NCBI GenBank assembly: GCA_001179505.1
Contig: CDMY01000435.1
Coordinates: forward strand, 1 to 64,000
Origin: Vitrella brassicaformis
Taxonomy: Eukaryota; Sar; Vitrellaceae
Direction: 5' to 3'
DNA length: 64,000 nt
Position numbers and translations under genes: made by a program. Positions within the stretch are counted from its first letter, which is position 1. The number at the start of each line of letters is the position of its first letter. A model generated the notes under the pieces. That model searched no databases. It was not told the DNA's origin and saw only the letters and a program-made list of their open reading frames with translations. Positions 11,862 to 23,519 of the stretch are shown piece by piece.

Positions 11862-12795
11862 TAACCTCCGATAGCCTACTCTAACGTCTCGCGAACGTAA
11901 ATAGTGTGCGGGGTAGGCAGAGGCGGATTGAATCCTTGGTCTTTCTGCCAAGTTTAAGTTTCAGCCGAATTTTTCTGCCGTCGCTGTCGATGAAACTAAC
12001 AGACATTTGCTACATGTTACGGGCTGTTGAGCTGGGTTCTTCAGCTTTTATGAGATGGGTGGGTGTCTTGTGAGAGTGTATGAGTGTATGAGATGAGCTG
12101 TACTGTATTCTTACGGTTCACCTCATCGTAAGTCGTACTGTATTTTTACGGTGAGGAGGGTGCATCGACTCTATGCCAGCAAGATTCTTCCTCAATTTTC
12201 CCATACCACACGTTCATGCAAAAATGCATTGAAGCACAAATAGAGTCTCGATGTTGATCAGTGCCCCAAGCCCACGTAATATTTGCTGACCACGGACAGA
12301 CAGACAGACAGACACACACACAAATACGCAGGCTCACAGGCAGACAGACAGACAGACAGGTCCGTGTGCACTTACTAGTCAAAGAGTTCCCCCACGCTCT
12401 CCTGAAAGAAACAACATATAGACAAGGCATGGAGCACGCAGGCAGACAGGCAGGTCATCATGTGCGTCTTCTCCACTAACATAGATCCCTTCTCCGCCGG
12501 GCACGGGCGACCCAACTTCGATGTGCGTCTCGCTAGTATGGAGAAGGAAACCTTATCTGTGTACTCTCTCTCTGCAACCTTTTCTGTTTCACGGCATACT
12601 CAGCACCGACGGCAGCAGCGGTTTCAGAACTTCCGCGCTTCCTGTCATCATTCCTCATCCCGTTCGTAAGAACAACACTGCCGCCGGCAAAAGATCTCTC
12701 AGATTCCCCGCTATTTTCTGTCTGTGTCTGTATGTTTGTATTGCAGATCTCTTTCGGCCTCCGTCTCCGTTTCCCCTTCGCCTCTTCCCCTCCGA
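11862..12795. other. intergenic with GACA microsatellites
   Basis: No coding exon is clear. (GACA)n tracts lie at about 12296-12318 and 12339-12360. The words gtactgtattcttacgg and gtactgtatttttacgg (12102-12155) form an imperfect direct repeat, and parts of it are inverted (cttacg..cgtaag). Confidence 0.5.
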
Positions 12796-15700
12796 TGTCA
12801 GGCTCATCTTCTGACCCCTTCGACCTGACCATCGAGTCAGAGCACGCGGGCCTCTCAGAGGACGCGTCTCTCCGTTACGCCCGGCTGCTGCAGGAGCAAT
12901 ACGTGATGGAGTCAGGACAGAGCTTGGAGGATGCCTACGCGAGTTATGAAAAGGTGAGGAGATATAAAGGCGTCACCTCAACGCCGACCCGTTTCTTTCT
13001 CGTAGAGGCCCAACAATGAACCGAGCTCTTCGGCCGCCGCCGCCGCTGCTGCTGCGCCTTCCCCTTCCGACAACACCAGGAAGCCATCGATCGCGGTTTC
13101 CCGCAGTTGGCCCAGCAGTCTAAAAAGGAGGCCAAGCGTGGCCGGGACAACCGCAATCAGCCACTCAAGAGGGTGAGTGAGGAGCTATTTAAACCCATCT
13201 CCCATGCGCACTGACCTCATTCTCACTTGCAGAGCATGAGGCGCAAAACACAACCTGGGTCGTCTGCCGCTGCTGCGGCTGCCGCACCACCATCGCCAGA
13301 GGACACGGAGAGTGAAGGGGAGGGGTCTGAGGACGGATGGAAGGACGAACCGGTACTTCTTGCTTAGGAAGGATGATTCTCACGTGAACACACTTCCCTG
13401 TTTCCTCTTGCTACCTTGTGTTTTGCGATGTTTGTCAGGTTATTGGTGACGACAAGCTTCTGATGACACCTGAGGTTTTCGCCGCCACCTTCGAGGGGAT
13501 CACGGATGACGATACCACCGTCCAGCCCGAGGAGGAAGAGGAGGAGCTCGGCGAGCTGTATGAGAACTGCGTCGTGGACCCAGACGAATACATCCATGAG
13601 GAAGACGCGCCGTCCCCTCCCCCACACCCATCGTCTGCGTCCCCCACAACCGCACCAGCGCCCGTCTTCACTTCTCCCAACAACAAGATCCCGCTCCCTC
13701 ACCCCGCCCTGCGCACATTCAGGCCCCGCACCAAGGGCAGGGGCAACGCGTGGATCACGTCAACGGGCCTGCGGGAGGTGAGGCGGAGTGCCAGTGACGC
13801 GGGCAAGGAGGAGAAAGAGCGACTAGAGTCTGGAAGGTCGACGGGAGGTCCGTCGTCGGTGTCGAAAGCGTTGGGTGCTCAGCCGGGCCAGCTCCTGTTC
13901 ATCGTCATTGAGGTGGGCATTCCAGACGCACACAGGGTCCATCCTCTCTCCTGCACGCCCTCTCCCCTTTCTGTGTTGCCTACCTGTGCAGATTTTCCAC
14001 TATTTGTGGAAGCACTCGATGATCAAGGGCAGATGTGTGCCCCACATATGGGGACGGAGTCTCATGAAGGGCGACAAGAACTGGCCCGAGCCGGCACCGT
14101 GGCGGTTTCAGGACTTCCTCTACCAGATGATGGGCCCACACACAGCCGACCACAAGCGACTTGTGAGAAAAGACAACATCAAGAAATCGTATACTGCTTT
14201 CGAGATGTCTGTCCGTGGCCGTGGGTCCATTCAGGTCATCGTTGTTCCCGAGAGCATGACAAAGTGGCACTCTGCGAACCCCTACCAACGAAAACGGCAA
14301 TTCGCCGAACTCTTCGACTCGTTCTCCAATGTAACCTAACGACTCGACTCGCCACTCCCAGCGAATGGATGCTCTCGACTGGCTTGTCTTGTGTGCAGGA
14401 GATGAGAGATCGGCCGGACGTGTCCGTCATCAGACAGACTACCAACAACGGAGGCGTCGTCAAGACGTGTCACGAACTGAGGAAGCTCGGCTATGCTGCC
14501 GAGGCCGCCGATTGTGACCAAGGTGCCGGTCTGCTCGGAGACGTCAACACACACCCGCTGACGGTGAGCCTGAGCATACTTTCACCAAATTCATCGCCCT
14601 GGCCCAAATGGTCGTTCTCTCTTTCCTCTGCAGCAATGGACGCAGTTTGGACGCAACCCTGGAGAGGGCAACCACGAGCGCAACAAGTGGAAGCGGTATT
14701 ACTCGCGAGTCAAGAAAACATGGTCGTTCAAAAGTCCGAAAGGTAGGTATACAGACAGGGAATAATGCAGCACATGCAGGTGCATCCAACCATCGGCTGA
14801 GGTTCTTTGTTCTCGCAGAGGCCCTCCAATTCTACGACGTGTTCTGCTCATTCTCGAACCGCTATCGCCTCCCCGGCCTGCCAATGAGCGTCAAGACCTT
14901 CCTCGGCATGGTGTGGGACCAGTACAGCAAGGACGACCCACAACACGATCTTCCATCGATCGACAAGGTACGTAGCTGAGGCACAACACGAAATGTCTGA
15001 GGGATCTATCCCCTGTTGTGTCTGTGTGGTGTGTGCAGGTCATGAGTTGGTTGATTGTGCCTCCCGGCGTCGACAGGGCCGAGTTGACCCAGGATCTCAA
15101 GAGACTCTGGCTTTACATCCGATGTCAGGGCGTGTACCCCGTCTGCGTCCACCCTGACACCGGCAAGGTAAGAGACGACCCTTCAGACGAATTGCCTTTA
15201 GTTGCTTCTGCTCTCCGATTCAGGTTGTGTCTGACACGTCACGCAAGGTTCCCCTCTCCGACTTCCCTCCTGGCTACTCCGAGGCCGACCTGCTCGAGAT
15301 CCCTCCCCGCGACAAGTATCGCCATCTTCGCGCTCCCCAGGACCCCCACCGCGCTCCGCGCACTCGCATCAGCCTGCTGAGGACCGCCATCCGCAAGACA
15401 GCGAAACAACGGTACGAGGAGTACCAGAAGCGAGAGATCGGCCACGTCGAGAAGGCCATCGAGGAGACCAAGAACGAGTCGGTCAACGTCGACAGCATCA
15501 CCCTTTCCAGGGGGGTTGCCCGTTCCAACTCCCACGGTCAGACGGGAGGATGGTTCTCACGGCATTCGACGTGTCAGCGTCATTTCGGCAATCACCTGCA
15601 CGGCGGAGAGAAGGGGGCGCTGCTGGCGGCCCTGGAGTGCAGGTTGCGGCACCTGCAGGGCCATGGGTGTCCAAAGTGCAATGACGGGGGGTCAGGGTGG

Positions 15701-16463
15701 GAGGAGTTCCAGAAACGGGAGACTCAGAGGCTGAAGGTCGAGCGCATCGACAGTTTCATCCAGGTGGTCGAGGCCGCAATACGTGATGGACGGCAAGAGA
15801 CCCCTCCCCATGGGATTGGAGTTTCCCACGTGCCTCCGTCGACATGGGTACGAACAGAAACACATCACGTGCATTCGTGGAAATCCGACCCATCAGTCGT
15901 ATCATACTGTTTGCGTGCAGCGCATGTCCCACAAGGAGCACGGTCGACCGCGATGTGAGATTCCGTTCACTGCAGGCACGGTCTCCTACCCCACCAGCAT
16001 GGAGGCTCTCCTGCGCAAACGGCAGCACGCAGTCGAGGGCGGGTGCGACGAGTGTGCGCCGTCGGCTCGCATGCATGACAACGAGGAGGCAGGGCCCCAG
16101 CTCACGAAACGGAATCGAAGGATGATGACGAGCATCGACGCTGCACTAGAGGTGATCGACAACGGCGACGTGCCAACGTCTCTCAAGAACACAGGGTGCT
16201 CACTCGATTCGGCCAAAAGGGGCGTCATCATGAAGCACGAGCGCAACAAAAAACGTGCCAAAAGTGGTTTTATTGGGGCACCAGCCGTACTAAGCTGCAA
16301 GCAATTCGGGACGCTCTTCTGCTCAAGAAATACCATCTGCCGGGCACGACGTGTTGTCGATGAGATTAGTCGCTCAATTACTATCTGTGTATGGTGCATT
16401 TCATATGGTGAGGGAATTGAAGGATGTGTCAGTGTGATGGTGGGTCGTTTGGGTACGCAATGA
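12796..16463 (+). CDS. large multi-exon protein of unknown function with cysteine-rich and basic C-terminal modules
   Basis: I do not recognise the family. From the ATG at 12796 (MSGSSSDPFDLTIESEH) about eleven exons join in frame. The N-terminal third is acidic and low-complexity (poly-Ala, EEEEEE). A conserved-looking core follows, from IFHYLWKHSMIKGRCVPHIW through NHERNKWKRYYSRVKKTWSF and EALQFYDVFCSFSNRYRLPG to LIVPPGVDRAELTQDL. Two similar Cys/His modules come next: CQRHFG..LECRLRHLQGHGCPKC, and KEHGRPRC..EALLRKRQ.AVEGGCDEC across an intron at about 15847-15930. They suggest a treble-clef or zinc-binding fold. The C-terminal module (16181-16360) is basic. Compared with its copy at 59368, a one-base loss near 16254 shifts the frame; without it the protein would end near 16360 rather than 16463. 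A nucleic-acid-binding role is only an inference. Confidence 0.55.
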
Positions 16464-16541
16464 GGGAAATTTCCTGCGTTCTACCCCTTTTTCGATTCTC
16501 TTGGTAGACAAATATATAGATCGACATATGTAGTAGGTCTG
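16181..16541 (+). repeat. 3'-end module duplicated at 59368-59714
   Basis: The stretch covers the last coding module and 3' flank of the 12.8-16.5 kb gene. It aligns over its whole length with 59368-59714, including aagctgcaagcaattc, ctcttctgctcaa, ggtgagggaattgaaggatg and gatcgacatatgtagtaggt. The two copies differ by many substitutions and small indels, so the duplication is not recent. Confidence 0.8.
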
Positions 16542-17509
16542 ACTGACGTGTCGAGTAGCTGACGTGACTGGACGTGACGAGGTGTGGGACGACATACTTT
16601 TGCTTGCTTGGTGCGAACGGGGTTCTATGTATGCGGAGAAGCCAAGAGGAGAGGACCAGGAAGACAAGAGAGGCCACGCAAATTCCTTTTCCTTATCACT
16701 CGAGCGAATTTTTGTTGTCTGTATTTTGTTTCGCGCGTGTACGCCCCGCTTTGTGGCGGTGCTTCCCCGGGGATGCAGGATGAATCGAATTGTCACGGTA
16801 TCACGATGCTATTCATCTCGCCGTGCCGTCTGTGCGGGGAGGGCGACGAGCGGGGGGGGACAGCATTGGTGCAGCCGATTCTGCATCTGCTCCGAACGCC
16901 TCTGTGCCTTCGCATGCCGGGGGCGACAGTCCCGCCATACTTGAGGACGTTTGTATAGCGCGCTTGTGTTTCAGGTGGCGAAAACTCCAAACAGCCTACC
17001 GTCAGCGATTCTAAGCCGTTAGTTACCTGTCCTAAGCAGGTGTTCAATCCCCAATGAGACATAACGGATCAGCACGTGGTTAACAGCAGCGCATTAGCAC
17101 AAGAATTTCATCAAGTGCACAGTGTTTCCATTCTTATCAAATGTTGTGGGTAAAAGCTCCTCCCTTGCACCCACTTGAGTGTGGGTTTATCGATGTCGTC
17201 CCAGGTACCCAATAGCGTCGGGACGAAATGGGAGGTCCATGGGTGATACATCCGAAATGAGTCACGGATGGAGTAGGGAAGCAGTGGACTTCAAATGGCG
17301 CGTTTGATTGGTGATTAACCCACTCTGAGTTCGGAAGGAGGGTCAAGGTCCAGTTTTGACTGGAAAAAAGTCCACTTGAAGGTTGCGAATCCTCTCCATC
17401 AGCAGAGCGACCAGAATGCGCATGGCACTGAAGTCCGCTTGAGGGAAAAAAAGCGTTTCAAGTGGTAACGGTGCCCACAGAAACTCTCGTGTGACGATTT
17501 CTTTCTCAA
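16464..17509. other. intergenic with dispersed repeats
   Basis: No coding exon is supported. It contains the end of the module shared with 59.4 kb and, from 16781, a repeat shared with 19702. A perfect acctg/caggt stem with a 7-base loop near 17025 is not a credible tRNA. Confidence 0.45.
16781..16900 (+). repeat. dispersed repeat family, copy 1
   Basis: It starts atgaatcgaattgtcacgg and contains ttcatctcgccg, tgcggggaggg, ggtgcagc and gcatctgctcc. The same words in the same order occur at 19702-19816. Neither copy has an open frame that suggests a protein. Confidence 0.65.
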
Positions 17510-19252
17510 ATGTCGAAACACGACACGTGGGCCAGTAGCATGGTGGCGACTCAAACACACGGCAGGCGTCCAGTGTTCTCTTCGAGCGACGCACTCTCGG
17601 AAGAGTTCGCCAGCAGCAACGACAACAGCGATCATTGCTGCGAGAAGGTTGGATTCAGTCCATGGCCAAGTTTTTTCAGCTTCGCCGCCTGCTGTTGCGT
17701 TGCTGAAGCTTCTTTATATGAGGCGTCACAGCAGTTCACATGCGTACGCAAGCACTGAGGTTTCCCGCTTCACGTGTCTCCATCCTCGTGTACATCTCTT
17801 CCTCAGTTCGAGGCTACAAGTCCTTCATCAAAGGACTGTGATCGTGCTTTGAGGAAAGAGGTAAGTACGCAAAGCACGCGATGATGCCGCAGGATAGAAC
17901 CGCGTCGGTGCGTTGGTGTTGTGTGTATATGTGTGTGTGTCGTTTTTTTTTTATCCAAGCTCCCGCCCGATTATCATGGATGTGTGGTGCCTCCGGGCTG
18001 CTACTTGAAGGAGAACACGGCAGAGAAGATGATGGAGGGAATCAATAGAGATTCGGAAGCAGCCGTGTGGAAGAAGGACAAGAAGAACCACCTGAAAGAA
18101 AGGGTATGCAACAAAGTCAGACAACTATATGCACTATTTTTGGCACATATTCGCGTGAATTGGTGTCTTTGCAGGCGAAGGAGGTGAGGCACAAGACATG
18201 CGATGGGCATCGCTTACTCTTATTGGTTGGTAGTTCGTGACAGCCGCCTTAACTGGTTTGGAGTGTACCGCAGTCGATACAGGTCCGCAGTCGATATGCA
18301 AGGGTCGCTATCTGCGTACTGAGTCCGTCGTTGCGGTTCGATTCAGGCATTTCCCGAAAAGCTCACGCCCACAGCCACAAGCGACGCATCCTTTCCCCCC
18401 ATCATTCCTGTTGACACCCTCTCTGCTATTCTCTTTGCGATTCAGGCATGGGTGTCACCCGAGGTGCTGTTGTCTCACTTGATCGGAATGTCACGGTACG
18501 AAAAAACAAGATGCGGAGGCAAGCCTTCACGCACAAGGATTGCCTTCCTTTCCCAAGAAACTGAGTATTGACTTACGTGACCCACCAGTGTCTCTGTGTG
18601 CCGTCCCCCTTGGGAGTGTCGAATCGGTCAAAAGTATCGACCAGCTCGACCATAAAGTAGGCAAACCCGCCCCTTGAAGTGTCTTTCTCCCTTCCTTTAC
18701 TACATTTTCATTCAGACGCGCCTGGTGTTGGGGAAGTCCCATTTGAACTCCAACGACATGAAAGATCTCATCGTAGTTGAGGTGCGTGACGTGTGCCAGG
18801 CAGAAACAGAAAGCGCGTCTCTAGTCCCCTCGTTACCACACATAGTTTCGCGAACCTGATACGAGACTGAGGCGATGTATCGGTCTCATTTGTCCTCCCT
18901 TGCACCACTGGGCCCCGTCAGCGGTATCTGTGCAGAAGCTTCCCGTCTCACCATCGGACAAGGGGAGGAACACTCGAAGGTAATGAGGGACGAAATGACA
19001 CATAAGACTCTGTTCTTTCGTTGGTGGATGCTCATCACCTTCGCAAGCGAGGATTCTCCATCCCCAAGCAAGCCGGAGACCATTTCTCTATCAGCAACTG
19101 AATTCAAGAGATCGCTCGCAATTCTCAGGTACTCGCGGAAGCGTACGTTCTCAACTGAAACCTCACATGCTCTTCCTCTTGGTCGAGTGACCCTTCTCAG
19201 TATATATGGACAGAAGACATTCCCTGCCGCCTCCAATGTCCGAAAAGAGTGA
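17510..19252 (+). CDS. hypothetical protein, multi-exon, function unknown
   Basis: Exons 17510-17647, 17807-17860, 17960-18103, 18175-18183 and 18347-18495 join in phase. They encode a hydrophilic protein beginning MSKHDTWASSMVATQ, continuing LPPDYHGCVVPPGCYLKENT, and ending in a hydrophobic segment (IIPVDTLSAILFAIQAWVSP). Likely further exons are SLCAVPLGSVESVKSIDQLD (about 18590-18655) and TRLVLGKSHLNSNDMKDLIV (18716-18781). The downstream exons and the stop are uncertain. If 18175 is the last exon, the protein ends at 18240 with 133 residues. No known family is recognised. Confidence 0.45.
18942..18965 (+). repeat. 24-bp direct repeat, copy 1
   Basis: Twenty-four bases beginning cccgtctcaccatcgg are identical to 19391-19414. 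In both places they lie in or next to the unknown gene's 3' part. Confidence 0.8.
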
Positions 19253-19390
19253 AGAGGGATGAAAGTGGCGGATATTTACGTTGCCGCACTCTCGTTAAGC
19301 TATGGACACTCTCGGAGAGTTTGTCGATACACGATGCATGCAGCCAGGTACTGGCGATGGATTTTGTTGCTGTGCCGGACATTCATTTCG

Positions 19391-19414
19391 CCCGTCTCAC
19401 CATCGGACAAGGGG
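19391..19414 (+). repeat. 24-bp direct repeat, copy 2
   Basis: Identical to 18942-18965, 449 bp downstream of it. Confidence 0.8.
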
Positions 19415-19701
19415 GTAGACAGAAACCTGAACACCGCGCGCACATCCCACGAACATGAAACTGACACACACACCACACACATATCCCCCCCCTGACACAC
19501 ACACACAATAGCACAACCAGCCAGCCGCCGCCCAGCGGGATAGAAGTTGGGCCGGGCGCTTTCCCCCGCGCTCCTTAAATACGGGAGGGAATGTAAAGGA
19601 GGTGTTGATAGCTGACTTTTTCTAGTTGTGTTTGAGACCGCCCGAACGAAAACATCGCGAGACATGAAGGATTCGATAAGGGAGAGAACACAGCTGGATT
19701 G

Positions 19702-19816
19702 ATGAATCGAATCATCACGATTGATCGCGAATCACGATATTGTTCATCTCGCCGCATCCGTCTGCGGGGAGGGGGACAACATGGGTGCAGCGAATACTGC
19801 ATCAGCTCCTTCCACG
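19702..19816 (+). repeat. dispersed repeat family, copy 2
   Basis: It matches 16781-16900 in word order (atgaatcgaatcatcacg, ttcatctcgccgc, tgcggggaggg, ggtgcagcgaat, gcatcagctcc) with scattered changes. Same orientation as copy 1. Confidence 0.65.
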
Positions 19817-20059
19817 CTGAACCGACAACCTTCTCCTTCGAACGCGTTAGCAAGTGGTATAGTGTTCCCGACTTGTTTTGGGTTAGAGAGCCGCACGGAA
19901 TAACACGCCTTGGCTAGCTCGCGTTTGAGAAGGCGAGGAGAGGGGAAAAAAAGCGCAACCAGACAGAAGCTCAGTTGCTATTGGGTGACGACCGGTCTCT
20001 CACTCTCCCCCCTCTTCGATTCCTCTATCACCCCTCTTCCTCTGGTTTCGTCAGACACC

Positions 20060-22618
20060 ATGACGTCGACCTCCGCTCTCCCTTCTCACTCCTCGCCTCC
20101 CCCCGACCCCACTGCCTCTCCTTCTCTGCGTATCGGTGTGGATCCCCATCTCTCGCCGCCAACGGAGGCTCACAGTATCAGCTATCTCCAAGCGTCGCCT
20201 GGTGCCGTGCCTGTCGTCGGTATGGCGGTGTTGACGGCGAGTCACGGGCACCGGCGCACGATGACGCACACGGTGGACTTGGAGGAGGACGGAGTCGTGC
20301 TGGCTCACGTGGAGGTTGAAGGGGAGAGCGGTGGGCAGCAGATCGGGGGAGGCACTGATGATGGACTGGAAAAGGTAAGGGGCAGGCACCACGGCATTCG
20401 GCTTGTGGTTGCAAATTTTGGTCAGTGCTCAAGATGATGCATTGTGTATGTGCTCAGGGGGAAGGGGTGCCTTGTGCTAAGGCAACGAGGACTGGTCGTC
20501 GTGACCCGTTGAATCGCATCGTGTCCATGCTCTTCGGCTCGCAGACGCAGTATGGCAGCGTCTTCCTCATGCTCAACATCTGGACATACGTCTCGCAAGG
20601 TGCGTAAACGAGGCAGAATGAGTGCGATGATGTGGCTGAAGATGTACTGTGTTGCTGGTCGTCCCTTTCAAGGCTTTCGCGGCCCTTCTGAGCAGGCGAT
20701 GGTTTGGACAGCGATGCGTCAGGGTGCCAACCCTGCTGCCGTGCAGGCGGCCATTGGCACCATGATGCTCCCCTGGGTGCTGAAACCTTGCTACGGTAAG
20801 TTTCAGTGCGCGACGCAACGACGGGACGACTCGATGGGCTTGTCGTGGTGCGGTGCAGGTCTGCTGGCGGACACATTCCCGATCTGCCGTCGCCACATAA
20901 AACCGTACTACCTTATGAGTGCCGCCCTTGCCATGACGTGTCTTGCGTGTGTGGCGTCCGAGAGCATCACACCCGACTGGACAAACATGGTCAGCGCCCT
21001 CCTCGCCATGGAAGTCGGTAAGTTAGTTCTCGACAGCCCAAGATGAAGCGTGCCTACAACCAGCCCGTGTGTGAGTTTTCCGTGTGCAGGCGGTGCGTTT
21101 ATGGATGTGTTGGCTGATGCACTGGTGGTTCGCGAGGCCAAGTACAACGACAGTGGCAGTGGAGATGTGCAGTCGATGTCTTGGTTCTGCCTGGCTCTTG
21201 GTGCGATCCTCTCGATGTTCGTCTCAGGTACCCAACCACTCGCACCACCGATTTGGATAACACAGTAAATGCACCTGTCGCCTGTCTGGTTCGTGGTGGT
21301 CCACGCAGGCGTCCTGTTTGATGCCGAGATGCATCGGGTTTTCGTGGCGATCGTGGCAGGGGCCCAGTCCCTCGCCTTCGTGCTGATGATCGCCTACCGG
21401 GAGAGACCCACGCCCACTCCATTTACCTGGAACGTGCTCAAGACGCTCTCCAGCAACCTCTGGGCAGTGCTCAAGACCGTCAGCAAGCCAATTTGCTGGC
21501 GACCGATGATATGGTTCTTCTTTGCACAAGTCGCCTCGTTCTCACTCAGCACACCTCTGCAGTGGATGAGGAAAGAAATCGGGTAAGTCCGCAGACGTAG
21601 ATCGACGGACGGACGGACAAACGGATGGAGAGATGGGTGCATGAGGAGCGCCGAAGAAGCTGTTTACTTTTACGCATCTTCCGTCTTGTGTGTGCGAAGG
21701 TTTTCCGAGGGTCAGATCCAGTACGCCAGTGCGGTGAACTTTTTGTTCCTCATGTTGGGCACGGTTGTGTACGGGCGGTTCCTGCAAAAGGTGACGTTCC
21801 GCAAGATCTGGTTCGGCACCACCCTCATTCTCACCACTCTCATCCTCCCCGACTACATACAGGTCAGGACCATGCAAAATCATGCTCCTCCTGACGTCCT
21901 CTGCATGCGTTCATCCGTATACGTAGGCGAGTCGTCTGAATGTGTCGTGGGGCATCCCGGACTGGCTCTTCCTCTATGGGGCCGACAGTTTTGCCACCTT
22001 TTTCGATCGTATCTACACTATGCCCTTCCTCGTCATGGCCGCGCAGCTGTGCCCGCCAGGACTGGAGGCCCTGCTCTTTGCAGGTACAAGACACAAGATG
22101 GATAGGCATCGAATGACCCCGCGTCCCGTCTTGTGTCAGGTTTGATGTCGTGGAGCAACCTGGCGACCAGCTGCCAGCGTCACCTCGGCGCGGCCGTGCA
22201 GTCGTTGTACGGTGTGACGGAGGACAATTATCTCGAGATGCTCCCGAGCCTGATCCTGATCAAGGCGGGTTGCACTCTGGTGCCCCTCCTCTTTCTATTT
22301 CTGGTGCCCAACACCTGCTCCATCCTCACGGACGCCCAGAAGGAGCTCTACGGCGTCAACTTTGACAACCAGAGCACGAACAAGGCCGACAGGCAGCAGA
22401 CGGAAGAGGCTACCACTGTTATCGAGGAAGATGAGGCAGTTCCGGACGCCGTCAAGGTTCCCCATGGCATCTCTCTTGAGCGCTCCCAATCCACCATCAC
22501 TGGCGTCAGCAGTGTGGCTCAGGCCGACAACGCCAGCAGCGGCGCGCAGGTGGACAGAGATACGAGCGGCACGACCGAGGAAGACCCGCAAGAGGGCCTA
22601 ACAAACCAAGACGAGTGA
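20060..22618 (+). CDS. BT1-family folate-biopterin transporter
   Basis: This is a polytopic membrane carrier of the BT1/FBT family (a branch of the major facilitator superfamily), which moves folates, pterins or related solutes in trypanosomatids, apicomplexans and plastids. The soluble N-terminus is encoded by exon 1 (20060-20374); about nine exons follow. Family features in order: YGSVFLMLNIWTYVSQ, a helix with AAIGTMMLPWVLKPCYG (W.LKP is typical), GLLADTFPICRRHIKPYY, SALLAMEVGGAFMDVLADALVV, MSWFCLALGAILSMFVSG, RPMIWFFFAQVASFSLSTP, NFLFLMLGTVVYGRFLQ and LPSLILIKAGCTLVPLLFLF. About twelve hydrophobic segments are visible. The C-terminal tail is long, acidic and Ser/Thr-rich and ends GLTNQDE. 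The substrate cannot be told from sequence. Confidence 0.88.
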
Positions 22619-23027
22619 GGTTTTCAGTGGTAAGTCGTCAGTCGTTCATGTACGGGAAAGAAAGAATTTCTTGTAGGAATCAGTGTAATCAGTGTAGTGA
22701 TAGATCTGCGTCTGGGCTCTATGTATAGAGTGTGTGAACGTTTTTCGAATTGCGTGTACACATAGGGAGAGGGAGACATAAGTTTCCTGGGGTGCGACGC
22801 CAGACAACCAGACGTTCCGTCAGTGTGGGCAAGCCCTCTCTGTCTGCCTGTGCTTCTATCTATTTTCTCCACATGACAAGCCTGAAGACAGTGTTCATGC
22901 TGTTTCCGAAGCAAGATCTCTGTAGTGCGAGTGTGCGTTCGCTCACGACTTTTCGTCCTCATGTTTCATGCATGAGATGCGAGTGAATGAATGGATGCGA
23001 TGCACCCTCCCCATGATCGGACTCATG
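22619..23027. other. 3' flank of the BT1 transporter gene
   Basis: No exon is seen; the sequence probably includes the transporter 3' UTR. Confidence 0.5.
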
Positions 23028-23392
23028 TCAACAGAAGACTGTCAGATCTTTTCTATGTAGCCGATCCAGCTCCGCACGTAGCTCCTGCAGCCTCTCCTCG
23101 CAAGCCTCCACACATCCAACGTACGCGAGCTGACAGAGTAGAACACATGGTAGATGAATACATGTCTCCGCATTTCCAGTAATACGTAAACCCTCAGCGC
23201 GAACCCACATGTGAGGCGAGAAATGAAAAACGGTGCAAAAAGGGCAAGAGCGTAGCAGTCGCAGGGCCACCCACGTACGAAAGCGTTTGACTCCGACCTG
23301 AACCCAAACCGCGAGGCCAGTTGGAGTATCAGCAGGAGCTCGGGGTAACGATTAGGAATGTGACGAACATGTGACGAACCCGAAAGAAGCAT
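23028..23392 (-). CDS. possible small two-exon gene or gene 3' end
   Basis: A minus-strand exon (MLLSGSSHVRHIPNRYPELL... to SNAF) with a gtacgt donor near 23276 joins in phase to an exon beginning LAYVGCVEACEERLQELRAE after ctctgtcag at about 23131. It ends RKDLTVFC and a stop near 23028. The second exon is a good amphipathic coiled coil. The family is not recognised. The start is uncertain and this may be the tail of a longer transcript. Confidence 0.35.
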
Positions 23393-23519
23393 TCAGTGAC
23401 GACGGAGGTCTCATGGACACTCAAGCTTGGGTCCACAACCATCGCAAACTCATGACTCGTAGATCTCGCCCGTGTAACTCGGTCTGGGCACAGGAAGGGA
23501 ACCTCAGTCTGGAACCTAG

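Larger units (their letters stand above)
19253..20059. other. intergenic, promoter side of the BT1 transporter
   Basis: No exon is supported. It contains a CA-rich tract at 19465-19508 and the second copy of the 16.8 kb repeat. Confidence 0.5.

Noticed and set aside
12296-12360. Regular GACA units considered as a CRISPR-like or minisatellite array
   Set aside because: Simple tetranucleotide microsatellite without spacers; the host is eukaryotic.
13364-13702. Gly/Trp-rich minus-strand open frame
   Set aside because: It is antisense to the acidic low-complexity exon of the 12.8-16.5 kb gene.
17018-17060. Possible tRNA: perfect 5-bp stem with 7-base loop followed by a gttcaatcccc word
   Set aside because: The loop lacks T at position 33, the following bases do not form a T-arm, and no acceptor stem closes.
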